In this document: one piece after another, positions 9,831 to 22,874 of the stretch | Position numbering within the stretch: the first letter of the stretch is position 1 | Layout of the letters: every line of letters starts with the position of its first letter | Assembly (NCBI RefSeq): GCF_009363055.1 | Contig: NZ_CP045292.1 | Span: 2,807,083-2,871,082, forward strand | Reading direction: 5' to 3' | Source: Flavobacterium haoranii | GTDB taxonomy: Bacteria; Bacteroidota; Bacteroidia; Flavobacteriales; Flavobacteriaceae | DNA: 64,000 nt | The notes under the pieces: generated by a model | Told to the model about the DNA's origin: nothing | Databases searched by the model: none | The model's input: the letters and a program-made list of their open reading frames with translations, nothing else | Position numbers and translations under genes: made by a program

Positions 9831-11215
9831 ATGATTACAAATATTTGTTGTATTGGAGCGGGTTATGTTGGTGGACCTACAATGGCAATAATAGCTCAAA
9901 AATGTCCTCATATTAAAGTTACAGTAGTAGATTTAAATGAGAAAAGAATTGCTGCATGGAATGACGAAAATGTATTGAATATCCCTATTTATGAGCCTGG
10001 ACTTAGTGATGTTGTAGCGGAGGCGAGAGGAAGAAACTTATTTTTTTCTACCGATGTTGATGCCGCAATTGATGCTGCTGATATGATATTTATATCTGTT
10101 AATACGCCTACAAAAACATATGGAGTAGGAAAGGGTATGGCAGCAGACTTAAAATATATTGAATTATGTGCTCGTCAAATTGCGCGAGTTGCTAAAAATG
10201 ATAAAATTGTGGTAGAAAAATCTACCTTACCAGTTCGTACTGCTAGTGCCATAAAGAATATATTAGATCATACCGGTAACGGAGTTAATTTCCAAATTTT
10301 ATCAAACCCTGAGTTTTTGGCTGAGGGAACAGCTGTAGAAGATTTATTAGCTCCTGATCGCGTTTTAATTGGTGGAGACACTACTCCTGAAGGACAAAAA
10401 GCTATAGATCTTTTGGTAGAAGTTTATGCAAATTGGGTTCCAAAACAGAATATTTTAACTACAAATGTATGGTCTTCTGAGTTATCAAAATTAACGGCGA
10501 ATGCTTTTCTAGCTCAACGTGTTTCTTCTATTAATGCATTAAGTGAATTGTGTGAAAAAACAGGTGCGGATGTTAATGAAGTAGCAAGAGCCATTGGAAT
10601 GGATAGTAGAATTGGACCAAAATTTTTAAAATCATCTGTTGGTTTTGGAGGTTCGTGTTTTCAAAAAGACATTTTAAATTTAGTTTATATTGCTAAATCT
10701 TACGGATTAAATGAAGTGGCTGATTATTGGGAACAAGTTATCATAATGAACGACCATCAAAAAAGACGTTTTGCCAAAAATATCGTTAAGACTTTATACA
10801 ACACCGTTTCTGGAAAAAAATAGCATTTTTAGGTTGGGCATTTAAAAAAGATACAAACGATACAAGAGAATCTGCAGCTATCTATGTGGCAGATGATTTG
10901 TTAAATGAGCAAGCCTCTATTCATGTGTATGATCCAAAAGTAGGGGCAGTTCAAATTCAATCGGATTTGAATTATTTAGAAACTCGTTCAGAAGCTTCTA
11001 ATTCAGAAGGAGTACATGTGTATGACAATCCATATGAAGCGTGCAAAGATGCGCATGCTATTGCTGTATTAACAGAATGGGATGAATTTAAGGCGTATGA
11101 TTGGCAAAAAATATACGATGCTATGTTAAAACCAGCTTTTGTTTTTGATGGAAGAAACATCTTAGATGCAGAAAAAATGAATGCAATAGGTTTTCAATAT
11201 TATAAAATTGGATAA
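9831..11215 (+). CDS. UDP-glucose 6-dehydrogenase (frameshifted)
   Basis: The reconstructed 461-aa enzyme oxidises UDP-glucose to UDP-glucuronate with two NAD+. It resembles the longer, eukaryote-like UGDH type: N-terminal Rossmann motif GAGYVGGP, the [11 protein letters not shown] segment and the active-site GGSCFQKD with Cys276. The frame breaks at 10814-10820, where seven A's stand in place of eight; restoring one gives [21 protein letters not shown] and the complete C-terminal domain. It follows the Wzc-like kinase gene by 11 bp in the same operon, so UDP-GlcA is probably a precursor of the exported polysaccharide. Confidence 0.9.
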
Positions 11216-11219
11216 TATA

Positions 11220-12215
11220 TTAATATCCTGGGCAACCAAAACATTTTCTAGCATCAACATCAAATTGATATACTAATCCTAGTTCGAAAACACCTCCAGT
11301 ATTACCTATCTTGGAGGTGTTTGCGTCATAGGAAAATCCGAATTTAAAATTCTCATATTTTAATCCACTAAAAAGATTTACCGAAGTTAAGGTGTGACTA
11401 TTGTCTGCTTTTTTCATTGGATTTAATGCCGTAGTAACTCCTATAGTAAAGTGATTAAAGATGTAGGTGCCTCCAATATCTAATCGATTGTATTGTCCTT
11501 GTTTCATGAAGTTGGCAGTAACCATCATTCTGGTTTCAAGTGGTAAAAATGTTGAAATCATTTGTCCTAATTCAAATTCATAACCTCCTGAAATATTATA
11601 GAACATTTCTAAAGGAATATTTCCTTCTTCTGCCATTGCAATATTGGGTTTGTTGAGGTGTTTTACCGCTGTTCCAAACCACATATTGTCTTTATAGAAT
11701 AACAATCCTGTAGAGAAATCAATGAAATGTATCCTATTGTTTAATTGTAGTGGATCTATACTTACTGGATTTATGGTTTCTGAACTAATGTTAATTTGAT
11801 CTCTCAATAATAGATTTTGAAAACCAAAACTTTTACTTCCATACCCAACTTCAATACCAGGTCTAAAATACCATTCGTAATTTAGTTCAATTCGATAAGC
11901 ATAATTTATGTTGGCTTGTAAAAAATTATACCCTGTAAAGTTTTCTCTGTGATTAAGAAAAGTTACCCCTATGCCACTATTGCTATTTTCTAGCCAAGTG
12001 CTAGCATATGCGTAGTTTGTATCCATTTTGTATTGTAAACTAGTCCATTGTGAACGATGCATTACTCCAGCACTAGTAGTTTCTAGAAATCCTGTAAATC
12101 CGGGATTAATTGTTTCTGGCACCAAAAAATATTGGGTAAAAATAGGATCTTGAGCTTTTACAGCTGTGCTTACTAATCCTATGAATATACTGTATATTAC
12201 TGTTTTTATTTTCAT
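11220..12215 (-). CDS. PorP/SprF family T9SS membrane protein
   Basis: This 331-aa protein has a cleavable signal peptide (ending near VKAQ, residue 22) and the N-terminal motif QDPIFTQYFLVPETINPGFTG that marks the PorP/SprF family, followed by a beta-barrel-like body. In Flavobacterium, SprF-type proteins help secrete or anchor the SprB adhesin encoded next to them, and the partner here is the giant adhesin gene eight bases upstream. The Cys-containing end (KCFGCPGY) is a local feature. The coding end lies four bases from the convergent UDP-glucose dehydrogenase end. Confidence 0.9.
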   Translation of the reverse strand: MKIKTVIYSIFIGLVSTAVKAQDPIFTQYFLVPETINPGFTGFLETTSAGVMHRSQWTSLQYKMDTNYAYASTWLENSNSGIGVTFLNHRENFTGYNFLQANINYAYRIELNYEWYFRPGIEVGYGSKSFGFQNLLLRDQINISSETINPVSIDPLQLNNRIHFIDFSTGLLFYKDNMWFGTAVKHLNKPNIAMAEEGNIPLEMFYNISGGYEFELGQMISTFLPLETRMMVTANFMKQGQYNRLDIGGTYIFNHFTIGVTTALNPMKKADNSHTLTSVNLFSGLKYENFKFGFSYDANTSKIGNTGGVFELGLVYQFDVDARKCFGCPGY

Positions 12216-12223
12216 AGTTTTGA

Positions 12224-15200
12224 TTATTTAAGTAAGACAAAAGCTCCATTTTGTTCAATTTTTTTACCAAAAAATGTACTTGCGCTTAATTTGTAATAAT
12301 AATTTCCGTTTTCTGCAGGGATATTGTTTATGGTTCCGTTCCATCCCGCTAAATTGTCTCCTTCTTCAAAGAAAATTAAATTTCCCCAACTGTCATAAAT
12401 GCTCAATTGTAATGATTTTAAACCTTCAAATGCTGGTCCAAAATTATCATTAATAGTATCATTATTCGCTGTAAACCCATTTGGAACAATTAATTTATAG
12501 CCTTTTGTAATATTTATTGTTACGGTGTAAGTGTTGCTACATCCTAATTCATATGTTGCAGTCAATGTTACACTATACGTTCCTTCAATTAAATAGGTAT
12601 GTGTTGGATTTTCTTCATTTGAAAATATTCCATCTCCAAAATCCCAAATGTATCCAATTGGTGTACCTGTTGATAAGTTGGTAAATTGGATTGGGTCTTC
12701 TATAGCATAATCTCCCAATGTCGTATATCCAATTGAAGTTTGGCTAAATAATGCGTTACCAATATCTGGATTTGAAATGGTGTAACTGGCCGTATTTGAG
12801 CATGAATTTGCATCTGTAACTATTACTGAAATTAATCCATTTTGAGTTGTTGTCATGAATTGGTTAAACTGTCCAGATGGAGTTCCGTTGCTCCAATTGA
12901 TTTGATAAGGAGGTACACCTCCACTTACAAATGCTTCAAATTCATTACTAACTTCTCCGTTTTCACAATCTACTCTTTGCGATTGGGTTAAATTTACAAC
13001 AAGGGGTTGAGGTCTAAAAACACTATATTGTCCCACCACACTACAACCTCTTGAATCTGTAACTACAACGGAATAATTACCACTTGTAATATTGATAAGA
13101 TCTTCTGTTGTTGCTCCATTAGACCAATTATAGCTGTAAGGCGGACTTCCTCCTGACGGAATTAAATTGATACTACCTGAATTGCTAGATGAACAATCTA
13201 TGTCATTTTGAACAATACCGTTAATTATCAAGACTTGCGGTGCTGTTATGGCAAATGTTCTTTGAATGGTACAACCCATTCCATCGGTAACAACTGCAGT
13301 GTATATACCTTCTGATAAGTTGTTTCTAACTAAGCCCGCAGTACTTCCGTCATCCCAAGTTACTGTAACAGGTGCTACTCCTCCAATTAGTCCTAAATCA
13401 ATACTTCCATCTGTTTCACCAAAACAAGTGATTTGATTTACAACAGGTTGCAACATAAAAACAGGTAAGTCGGTAATTGTAGTTTGTACTAGTTTAACAC
13501 AACCTTTGGCATCGGTTACCGTTGCTGTGTAAGTTCCTGCTCCTAAGTTATTTAATTGATTACCTGTTGCAAAGTTATTCCAATTGATATTATAAGGAGG
13601 TGTTCCCCCGATAATTGATAGTGTTATGCTGGCATCATTTGAACCAAAACAACTTATCTGAGTAGCAGTTGTAGTTGCAATTAATTCAGTAGGTTCAGAA
13701 ATGACTAAATTAGAAATGGTTTTGGTATTACCATTAGCATCAATGATTTGAATATCATAAATACCTGCACTTAACCCATTAAAAGTAGGAGTTGAACTGT
13801 ACGAATTTGTAATGGTTTGAATTGCGTTCCCATTGTTATTGACTATAAATGTATAAGGAGGTACAGATTCTTGAGTAATTGAAATTCCTAATGTTCCTGT
13901 AGCAGTTCCAAAGCAATCAACATTTATTAGTGCACTATTGTTATTAATTGCTAGTAATTCATCTGGTTGGTTTAAACTAAAGTTTAAAATTATGGGAGTA
14001 CATATGCCATCATTAATTGTAACCATATAGTCTCCTGCAATTAAATTATATGCATTTTCAGTAACTGCTACATAGCCATTTGGTCCCGTCCAATTGTAAC
14101 TATAACTACCGGAACCACCAAATATATCTAATTCAATAAATCCATTGTTGCCACCAAACCCACTAATATTATATCCATTATAATTTGAAATAGTACTAGA
14201 AGCCGAGAACGATGGATTTACTGTTATCTCATAAGTACTTACAGGACCTGTACAAGAAGATCCTAAATTATCAAATATAGCATATGATTCATACGTTATG
14301 GTTAATGGTAAATTTGTATTATTTTGTAAAGTTTGAATTGGGATATTTCCAGTACCATTACTTATTGCCCCTGAAATGCCTGCTGGAATTGTTGTATTCC
14401 AAATATAAGTATAATTACCTGGAATAGTTGAGTACAATTCTATAGGCGATGAAGTACTGCCATTACATAACGTTTGATTAGGGATGTTAAATAAAACATC
14501 TGGTTTTGGTAAGACTGTAAAATTAAGTGTAAAATTATTTCCTAAACAGCCATTAGTCTCTGGTGTTACTATATACGTTATGGTTTGAGGTGTTGCAGTT
14601 GTGTTTGTCAATGTTTGATTTATTTCACTACCCGAACCATTACTTGCGCCTAAAATATTTGAATTTGGTGTAATTATCCAGTTATAATTTGTATTGGATG
14701 GTACAATAATAGTAGCATTAGGAACACCATTAGTGGGTGAAAAAATATATGTTTGTTCACTACATAGTAAAATATCTTCGTTGATTAAATTTGGTTTTGG
14801 ATTAACTGTTACAGAGTAGAAATAAGCTAATCCTTGACACGCATTTAAATCATTAGTGCTTGCATAAGCTTCATAAGTAACAGTAATAGGAACGTTTGTT
14901 AAATTTATTAAATTCTGTATTGGGATGCTATCTGTGCCAGATGTTATTACCCCTTCAATACCTGCAGGTTGTGTTGCAGTCCAAGAAAAATTTATATTTG
15001 ATGATGAACTAGATAAAAGCACTTCTGATGTATTTTCTTGTGAGCAAATGGTTTGATTTGGTAATGAAAACAGGATTTCAGGACTTGGATTAACCGTAAT
15101 GTTAAATGGAATGCTATTTCCTATGCAACTTATGCCGTTATAAGTGAAAGTTGGTGTGACTGTTATAGTTGCTGTAATTGGGTTTTGAGTTGGATTTAAG

Positions 15201-18200
15201 GCTGTAAAAGCATTTATATCTCCAGTTCCATTTGTCGATAGGCCAATAGATGGTGTATTGTTCGTCCATTCATAAGTAGTAATTCCTAGCGTATTTAATG
15301 TTGAAAATTCAATGATATTAGTGTTTGTTCCATTACAAACTATCTGGTTTATTGGTTGATTTACTTGCGCTAATGGATTAACAGTAATAGTAAAAGTTTC
15401 ACTATTTCCATTGCAACTGATTCCACTATTAGTAAAAAATGGTGTTACTGTAATCGTTGCTACTATAGGTTCAGATGTGGTATTAGTAGCTATAAAACTT
15501 GGTATGTCACCACTTCCATTTGAAGGTAAACCAATATTGGGATTGTCATTAGTCCATTGATACGTTGTAATTCCTGTTAAATTATTTGTTGTAAATTGAA
15601 TTGGAGTAGTTGACGAATTCTGGCAAACTGTACTATCTGCTATTGGGTTAACTTGAGCGGTTGGATTTATCGTGATTCTAATTTCTTCCGTGTTTCCATT
15701 ACAACTTATTCCGTTATAGGTATAGGTTGGTGTAACGCTAATAGTTGCAGTTATAGGACTATTCGTGTTATTAATTGCAACAAAACTTGGAATATCGCCA
15801 CTGCCATTAGCACTTAAACCTATGTTTGGATTGTCATTAGTCCAGTTAAATACGGTGTTTCCAATAGTTGTATTTGTTGAAAATTGTATCGTATTTGTGT
15901 TATCACCATTACAAAGTGATTGATCGCTTATTGGGTTAATTTGGATTAGGGTTAACCGTAATAGTAAAAGTTTCACTACTACCATTACATGAAATTCCAT
16001 TGTTTGTAAAAATAGGTGTAACTGTAATGTTTGCTATAAGTGGGACTATAGTATTGTTTGTAGTTGTAAAATTGATATTTCCATTTCCTGTTGCTGCAAG
16101 TCCAATTGCGGGATTGTCATTTGTCCATTCAAATGTATTGGTGCCACCTAGGTTTGTTGTTGTAAAAATAATTGGGGTAATTGCTACATTATTACAATAA
16201 GTTGCATCTGAAATTACTTCAACTTGTGCTGTTGGATTCACAGTTATTGTAAAGTTTATACTATCTCCAATACAGCTTATTCCATTATTGGTATATGTTG
16301 GTGTTACAGTAATAGTCGCTACTGTTGGGCTATTTGTAGTATTGATTACTGTAAATGGTGCTATAGTTCCAGTTCCACTTGACGCCAATCCAATAGTAGA
16401 ATTGTTATTTGTCCATTCATAAGTTGTAGTACCATCTACATTTACAGTTGAAAACTCAATTAAAGCTGAGGTGTCTCCATTACAAAACGTTTGATTGTTA
16501 ATGCTATTTACTTGTGCTTTTGGGTTTACAGTAATAGAAAACGTGATAGGATTTCCATCACAAAATGAAGTGCTTACATTGTTAACAGGGGTTACTGTTA
16601 TAGTGCTTGTAATTGCACTATTTGATGTGTTATTTGGTGTAAAATTAATATCTCCGGAGCCAGTAGCAGGTAAACCAATGTTAGTATCAGAATTTGTCCA
16701 AGTAAAAACATTTGCATTGTTTCCTGTAAAGGTAATAGGCGTTATTGCTGTATTATCACAACTAAAAATATCTACTATAGGATTAACAGTTGGTGTTGGT
16801 AATACTGTTATTGTTGTTGTGTCAATTACAGCATCACAAGGTCCTGGTGGATCATTTGTTGTTAAAGTTAATAGTATGTCTCCAATATATCCAGTAGGTG
16901 GAGTGTAAGTGCTATTTATGTTATTGATATCTGAAAATAAACCTCCAACTGAATCGCTCCATGTGGCAGAAGCTGCAGCTCCTCCAAAAGCGCCATTTAA
17001 TAGTATACTTGAATTTTCACATAATGGTTCATAGCTGCCTGCATTTGCTGTTGCTTCTGTATTAAATACGGTGCTAAAAGATGCTGTAATAATGGTACAT
17101 GGTGCTGTAGGAGCATCAGAAGTTAAAGTAAATGTAATGGTTCCGATGAAGTCTGTTGGTGGAACATACATAGGGTTTAAATCGTTTGCATTTGGGATAA
17201 ATGTTCCTCCTGATTCAGATGCCGTCCATACTCCTGTAGTTGCGCCACCTGTAATGGTTCCGTTTAATTGTAAAGTTGTATTTACGCAGGTTGCAGCTGA
17301 TCCTACAGCTGTTACATTTACTTTCGGATTTACTGTAATACTACTGCTGTATGAATTACTACCACATTCATTTGAAATGGTTAAAGTGTAATTATATATA
17401 CCAGGTGTGTCGAATGTGACAATTGGTGCTGGGTCGTTGTTACTTGATATACTGGTTGGTGGATTTGCTCCAAAGTCCCATAAATAACTCACCGGATTTG
17501 TTGCGTAACAATTAAAAACGGTGGGGTTTAAAGTGATTGTTTCGCCTTCGCAAATGGTTTCTGGACTCAAAGAAGTAACAGGTTTCCCAGCAATGGTTAT
17601 TATTTCTGTTTTTGTGTTAGTAGTGCATAAGGCTCCAGCAGTTGGTATAGCTAAAGATGCGGCTAATGAAATTTCGTAAATTCCTGGTGAATTTAAAGTG
17701 ATTTCTGGTGTTGGATCTGTAGCGGTTCCATTTGAAAATAGCCAGCCATTGGAATCAAAGCTTGGGCAATTATCTGGATTACTTGGTGTAATGGTCCAAT
17801 TGTAATTTATTGCATTACCACATCCTGGGACACTTGAATTGTTAGTTGTATTAAGTATAGCAGGCGCACAATTTGAGTTAGTAGCAAAACTGAAATCTGA
17901 AGTAACTCTCGGTGTTACACAAATTGTTTGAGAAGTTGTACTTATTCCGCATAAATTAGAGCCTGTGTAAAAGTCAATAGTGTAATTTCCTGGTAATAAA
18001 AAAGTAACATTAAGAACATTTGATGCTATGGGCAACCAGGCGCCTGGATTGTTAGGTTGATTATTATTGTAACCAAAATTATTTGGACAAGAAATGTAAG
18101 GATTAGCAATTAAAAGTCCTCCACTACTTGTTGCTATTAAACCAGAGGGTCCAGTTATGGTCCAATATTTTCTGTAGGTTTGAGTACAGGTGTAGGTTGG

Positions 18201-19292
18201 TGGGCCACCAATATTATAACCGCCTTGAGTACTATCGCTTATAGCAACAGTAGTTCCTTCACAAACTATATTTTCACTTGGGATTCTGGTAAAGTTGGCA
18301 ATAGGAGCTGATTGAATATTAATTGGTCCTACAGCATTCGTACTATTCCCACAGGGATTATTTACGGTAATTGATGCTTGATAGGAATTTGGATATACCG
18401 TACTATTGATATTGGATGTAGTGCCGCATGAGCTATCTAAAAACTGATGTGTTATAGTTGCTGGTGGCGGGTGATTAAACGTTACTGGAGGTGTTCCATC
18501 ATTAACTTGAAAGGTATAAGTGGTGCCTGGTGTGTTTTGTGCCCCAATTAATAAATCATAAGTTACACTTCCCGGGTTGCATAAAGTGGGAATACCAACG
18601 GCGCTAATGGTAGCGGTGGGTATGGCTCCTACATATAGATTGTAAGTTCTTGTACTACTACAGGCATTGTCTAGTAGTACCGTATAGGTTAAAGTATAAT
18701 TTCCAGCAGCAGCATAAAAATGGAAAGTGTCCGATAAATTAGTACCTGTAAAAGTATCAGAAGTTCCATCACCCCAATCAAACACATGTTGGGTGTTGTT
18801 GTTGGTTTGGGTTGATTGCGTTGTAAATGAAAACAATCCTCCCGAAATATTGGCATCGTTACTACAGTATGTAAAGTAGCTTTGATTGTTGAAAGTTGTT
18901 ACGGTCCAGAAATTACCATCTATAAGTTCTAGTACCGGCGAACTTGGGGTACTATTCAATACAACTACATTAACACTAAAAGAAGTTGTATTGTCAATTG
19001 TTAATGTAGCAGTATAATTTCCTGCAGTGATATACGTTATTGTATGAGGTCCACTAGTGTTTGCTGTTGTTGTGTTTCCACCGGGAAATGACCAATTGTA
19101 AATGGTTGCCCCATTTGTGTTAGTAGAATTATCTGTAAATGTTATGCTCTGCGTGCTGCAAATCGTAACAGTGCCATTAATATCTGCAGGATTTGTAGTA
19201 AATGAAGCATTATAGGTGGCACTATATCCTACCATTGAAAACAGTAAGAAGATTAAAATACTAACGTGTTTATAGCTATTTTCTTGGGGCAT
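12224..19292 (-). CDS. Giant SprB-like adhesin with type B T9SS sorting domain (frameshifted)
   Basis: The reconstructed protein is about 2,356 aa: N-terminal signal peptide, PKD-like domains (NWSFPGGNT), about six tandem ~95-aa repeats built round YEWTNDNPxIGL and NGISCNG, then five or so SprB-type repeats (CFGxxDGSIxL...GGxxPYxxxW), a PKD domain (YIWDFGDG) and a C-terminal gliding-associated (CHU_C, type B) sorting domain beginning VPNGFTANNDTINDNF. Such proteins are secreted by T9SS and act as surface adhesins, often in gliding. The frame breaks at about 15939-15950 inside the third ~95-aa repeat; alignment with the other repeats suggests two missing bases. Paired with the SprF-type gene downstream. 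Confidence 0.88.
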
Positions 19293-19360
19293 ACCTATAG
19301 TTGTTTTTTTAGAAATTACTAAAAGTATTGGCTAGGGAGGCAAAACTTTTCTTAAAATTA

Positions 19361-19396
19361 TAAAAAAAAACGCTACAAAACAAGTTGTAGCGCATT
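19361..19396 (-). terminator. Intrinsic terminator after the small membrane protein gene
   Basis: Stem CGCTACAA (19371-19378) pairs with TTGTAGCG (19385-19392). On the minus strand the hairpin is followed by a nine-T run, so it terminates the transcript coming from 22.6-19.4 kb and separates it from the adhesin gene. Confidence 0.85.
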
Positions 19397-19409
19397 TTTA
19401 AATAGAATT

Positions 19410-19643
19410 TTAATGGAGTTGTTTTTCTTTCTTTTTAATGAAGTATATTGAGGTTAGTATTCCTGTTATTAATAAGGGAATAATAATATTATCAATTGGT
19501 GTTTGTAAGGGTTCAGAAGCAGGGTCGCCACTACCACCACCAAAGCCAGGATCATCCTCAAATTGAGAATAAGTCAATGAAGATATTAGTAAAGTAATTA
19601 ATAGTGCTAAAGTTTTAAATTTCATGATGTGTGTTTTATTCAA
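19410..19643 (-). CDS. Small signal-peptide/membrane-anchored protein
   Basis: This 77-aa protein has an N-terminal signal peptide (after a possible internal start MKFKTLALLITL), a short Gly/Asp/Pro-rich linker (DDPGFGGGSGDPASEP), then a hydrophobic helix (IIPLLITGILTSIYFI) and a basic end (KKKEKQLH). Small proteins with this design commonly sit next to T9SS cargo genes in flavobacteria, but no function is known. Its start region overlaps the stop of the T9SS cargo gene upstream by eight bases, so the two are probably cotranscribed and end at the terminator near 19380. Confidence 0.7.
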   Translation of the reverse strand: MNKTHIMKFKTLALLITLLISSLTYSQFEDDPGFGGGSGDPASEPLQTPIDNIIIPLLITGILTSIYFIKKKEKQLH

Positions 19644-22592
19644 TTATCAAAGATTTAGTAGTTTTTGAATGGTTTTGAGTGTTATATATTTCCACAAAAT
19701 AAACACCACTTTTAAAACTACTGGTTAACGGTACTGTAATACTTCCATTTACTACATTGAGATGGTTTTTTTGTATAAGTTGCCCTAAAGCATTATAAAT
19801 AGTACAATCAAAACTTCCTACCTCATTAGCTTTTGAATGAAACTGAATGGTAAAAGATTCATTTGCAATTACTGGATTAGGGTAAAGCATAAAATCAGTA
19901 GCGGTAAATTCAGCATTACTTAATGTAGTATTTTGAAATAAAATTTTAAAACGACTTCCTGTGCTTGCTGTATTTTCTGTTATTTGGTATTCGTATTCAA
20001 ATACACTACCGTCTAAAGGTATTTCAGTTGTAGTGCCTAAAAATAAATCTTGTAAATAAGCATATCCGTCATATTCAAAATTTTCGGTATATAATTTTAA
20101 TTTATAATTAGTACCTAAAGTTGCGTTACTAATACGTAACGTTAAAAAATCATTATTTTCAATGGTATTTCTGTGTTCTATAGACAGTAAACTTGTGGCA
20201 TTAACTAGTGCGATATTTTCCCCTGGGTTGCTTAATTTACTACCATCTGCATTATCCACTTCATTATTACCTCCCATATAAAAAGCAGCCACGCAGCCAT
20301 CTGCATTTATAAAGTTGTTCTCACTTTGTTTTTCTAACAAAATGCGAAACAATTCATAATTTGTTGTATTCGTTTGATTAGCATTTCTATTTAAAGTAGT
20401 ATTAGTAACGCCATCCGTTTTATGAGTTTCTTTTATGGTTAAAGAAGAAGTGGCGCTTGTTGCTTTTACAAAAAAAGCTTCTCCTGACTGAAACACGGGA
20501 CCTGATGCATTATTCGTTTTGAAAATACTTGCAGCATTACTGTAGCCAACCCCTTCTTCCCACATAACATACCCCCGTATGTGGAAACAGTAGGGTCTAT
20601 AAACCATACTTTATTAATTCCTGAATTCTCAGGTTCAGCTAAAACTTGTACAAAATTTATAGGACTGGCATAGGGGTTTCCAATCATATAGTATTTATTC
20701 GTATATATGTTTTCATATGTCTTACTTCCAGTAATTAAATGTCCATAACTTGATATAGTTGTTGATAAGGAACCAGAAACACTAACACCATTAAAATTTT
20801 GAGCCTTTAAAAAAGGATGTGTTGCAAATACCAAAAAACCATAATTTTTATCTGAATCAAATAAAAGCTCATTAGTGGTGTCAGTTACATTAGACCAATT
20901 TCCGCTAATATTGTTAAATTTTCTGACATTATAACTTGAATTATTTATATTTACAAGACCATTTCCAATACTTCCAATACTATACGTATAAAAAATATCA
21001 CCAAAGAAATCCTCTTCTTCTTGAACGTTAACCGTTAATGTACCTGTTGGTCCCCATATGTCTATACCTATATTTTGTGTAGTGTATTCTCCATTATTTT
21101 GCCAATTCGTTATAATTGTAGAATTATCTCCATTAACAATTCTTAAAGGTGTAGTCAATAAACGCCATTGTCTTTTATTGTTTAATAAATAACGTTCTAC
21201 ATTTATCTTACCCAAAATACTAGTATTTGGTTGCAGCTCAGAAACTCTTGCGGTTTCTGTTATTGTTGATTTTAAAGTGACTAAATTATCTGCGAAGATA
21301 ATATTTGAACTATTTGGTATATTTAATAGCTTAGTTATTTTTAATTTGCCTAATCCTTGTGTAGAATGTCCAATTAAAGATGTTGATTTATTAATCATAA
21401 GTTCTTCTAATTCAACATTATATTCTGATATTATCGTAAAACTTCCAGAAGAATCTAATGTTATTTTTTTGATTGCCCCATTTATAATTTGTATAGTTCC
21501 GTTTATTTCGCCTTGAGCTGCAATTTCATCGCCGATAATAGTAGAGCTTGCTTGTTTATAAGTAATAGAATATTTGTTATTAGAATTTTTCAATATTGGA
21601 TTAGTATTACTATAAAAACGAGCAATTCCGATAATTATATTTGTATTGTCATTTAATAATATTTTACCTAAAGTACTATTCTCATCTGTATTTTGGTTAT
21701 ACCATCTACCTTTAAGTATTTGAAAACTTCCATTTTCAATTATTTCTGATGTTCCATTTGCATAAAATCTACGATCTGAATTTAGTATTAAGTTTTTAAA
21801 TTTTTTACCAGGAATATTCAATAAGTTTGTAGAACTTAATGCTGTGCCAGTGTTAATCCAATTAAACTCAACAGTTGCATTGCTAAAATCTTGTCCTCTT
21901 TGAGCATCAGTATATATAATAGGATCAATATTACTTAAAATAATTTTAGCATCACCTTGCAATGTGTTATCAGTTCTGTAGCCTAATCCCGTAGGTCCAG
22001 ATCCTCCTGTTTGAATATTAAATACACCATATAAGGTTATGATACCTGAACGATGTCTAATTCTTGATTCATTGAAAGCAACAGGATTCGTGTTAACATG
22101 AGTTGTAGAAACCATGTTCCCGTTGATAATAAAATTAGTTAAATCATCTACATAAAGGGTTGTTAACCTTGTATTTGTTGGGAACGAATTAACTAAAGTA
22201 GCATTTCCTACAATTAGATTTTGAATTTCTAATTCTCCTAAACCTGCAATGAAAGAATCGTTGTTGTAATTATTTGTAGGTTTTACTAAAATGTTACCGC
22301 TAACGGTTAACTTTTTTCCAAGTGTTATTTCCAATTTTGAAATTCCTCCATTACCTCCATAAAATTCAATTTGTTCACAACTTACATTGCTATTAACAGT
22401 GATAGTGTGATTTTGAATTTTTACGATATCTCCAGTTGTAGGGATGCCGCTTGGAAACCATGTAGAAGAATCTTCCCAGTTACCAGTGGCTACACTTGTG
22501 TATTCTGTTGCATTGGAAAAGTAAAATGAAGTCAATACAACGAATAAAATAATTGACTTTATGAATTTTGTAAACGAGTAATTTGTTTTCAT
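19636..22592 (-). CDS. T9SS type A sorting domain-containing surface protein (frameshifted)
   Basis: The reconstructed ~985-aa secreted protein starts with a signal peptide from ATG 22592 (MKTNYSFTKFIKSIIL). An upstream in-frame start at 22619 is less likely. It has a G8-like opening (GNWEDSSTWFPSGIPTTGD), beta-rich repeats, and a C-terminal type A sorting domain with LYPNPV, GQLIQK and SGVYFVEIY. The frame breaks at 20572-20576: five C's where six restore TYGGYVMWEEGVGYSNAAS on the coding strand. The type A domain predicts outer-membrane translocation by T9SS and surface attachment. Function beyond this is unknown. Confidence 0.85.
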
Positions 22593-22671
22593 AAATGAAT
22601 AGATTAATGAACGCAACAAATATAATCTAAATTATTGAATAACAAAACTTATTTTATTGTTGAATTTGGTT

Positions 22672-22714
22672 TGTTGTTTGTGGTTTAGGGTTTATGGTTT
22701 GTTGTTTATGGTTG
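22672..22714. repeat. Degenerate heptanucleotide array (GTTTGTT-like)
   Basis: About six units of seven bases of the form GTTTRKK (GTTTGTT, GTTTGTG, GTTTAGG, GTTTATG) lie in the divergent spacer between two outer-membrane-protein genes. The complementary unit reappears at 37708-37750. No coding potential. Confidence 0.7.
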
Positions 22715-22824
22715 AGATGTGTATGTGTAGTTTGTGTAATAAATGTTAATTTTTTTTAATAAGTGTATTTTCAAGTTTATTTAAATTAAACATATTTTTC
22801 TTGTAAATTTTGTGTTTAATGTAA

Positions 22825-22851
22825 TTGGTAATTAAAATTAGTTTAACTTTG
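22825..22851 (+). promoter_or_regulatory. Promoter with -33 and -7 elements
   Basis: TTG at 22825 and TAACTTTG at 22844-22851 are separated by the spacing usual for Bacteroidota sigma-ABfr promoters. The element lies 23 bp before the ATG at 22875. Confidence 0.5.
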
Positions 22852-22874
22852 TTGTAATAGCACATTAATTAAAT

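Noticed and set aside
11206..11228. Bidirectional terminator between ugd and the SprF-type gene
   Set aside because: The A/T-rich imperfect palindrome has a weak stem and no T tract.
16495..16908. Long plus-strand open frames (also at 16000 and 17071) opposite the giant adhesin
   Set aside because: They are antisense shadows created by the Thr/Asn-rich repeats of the real minus-strand gene.
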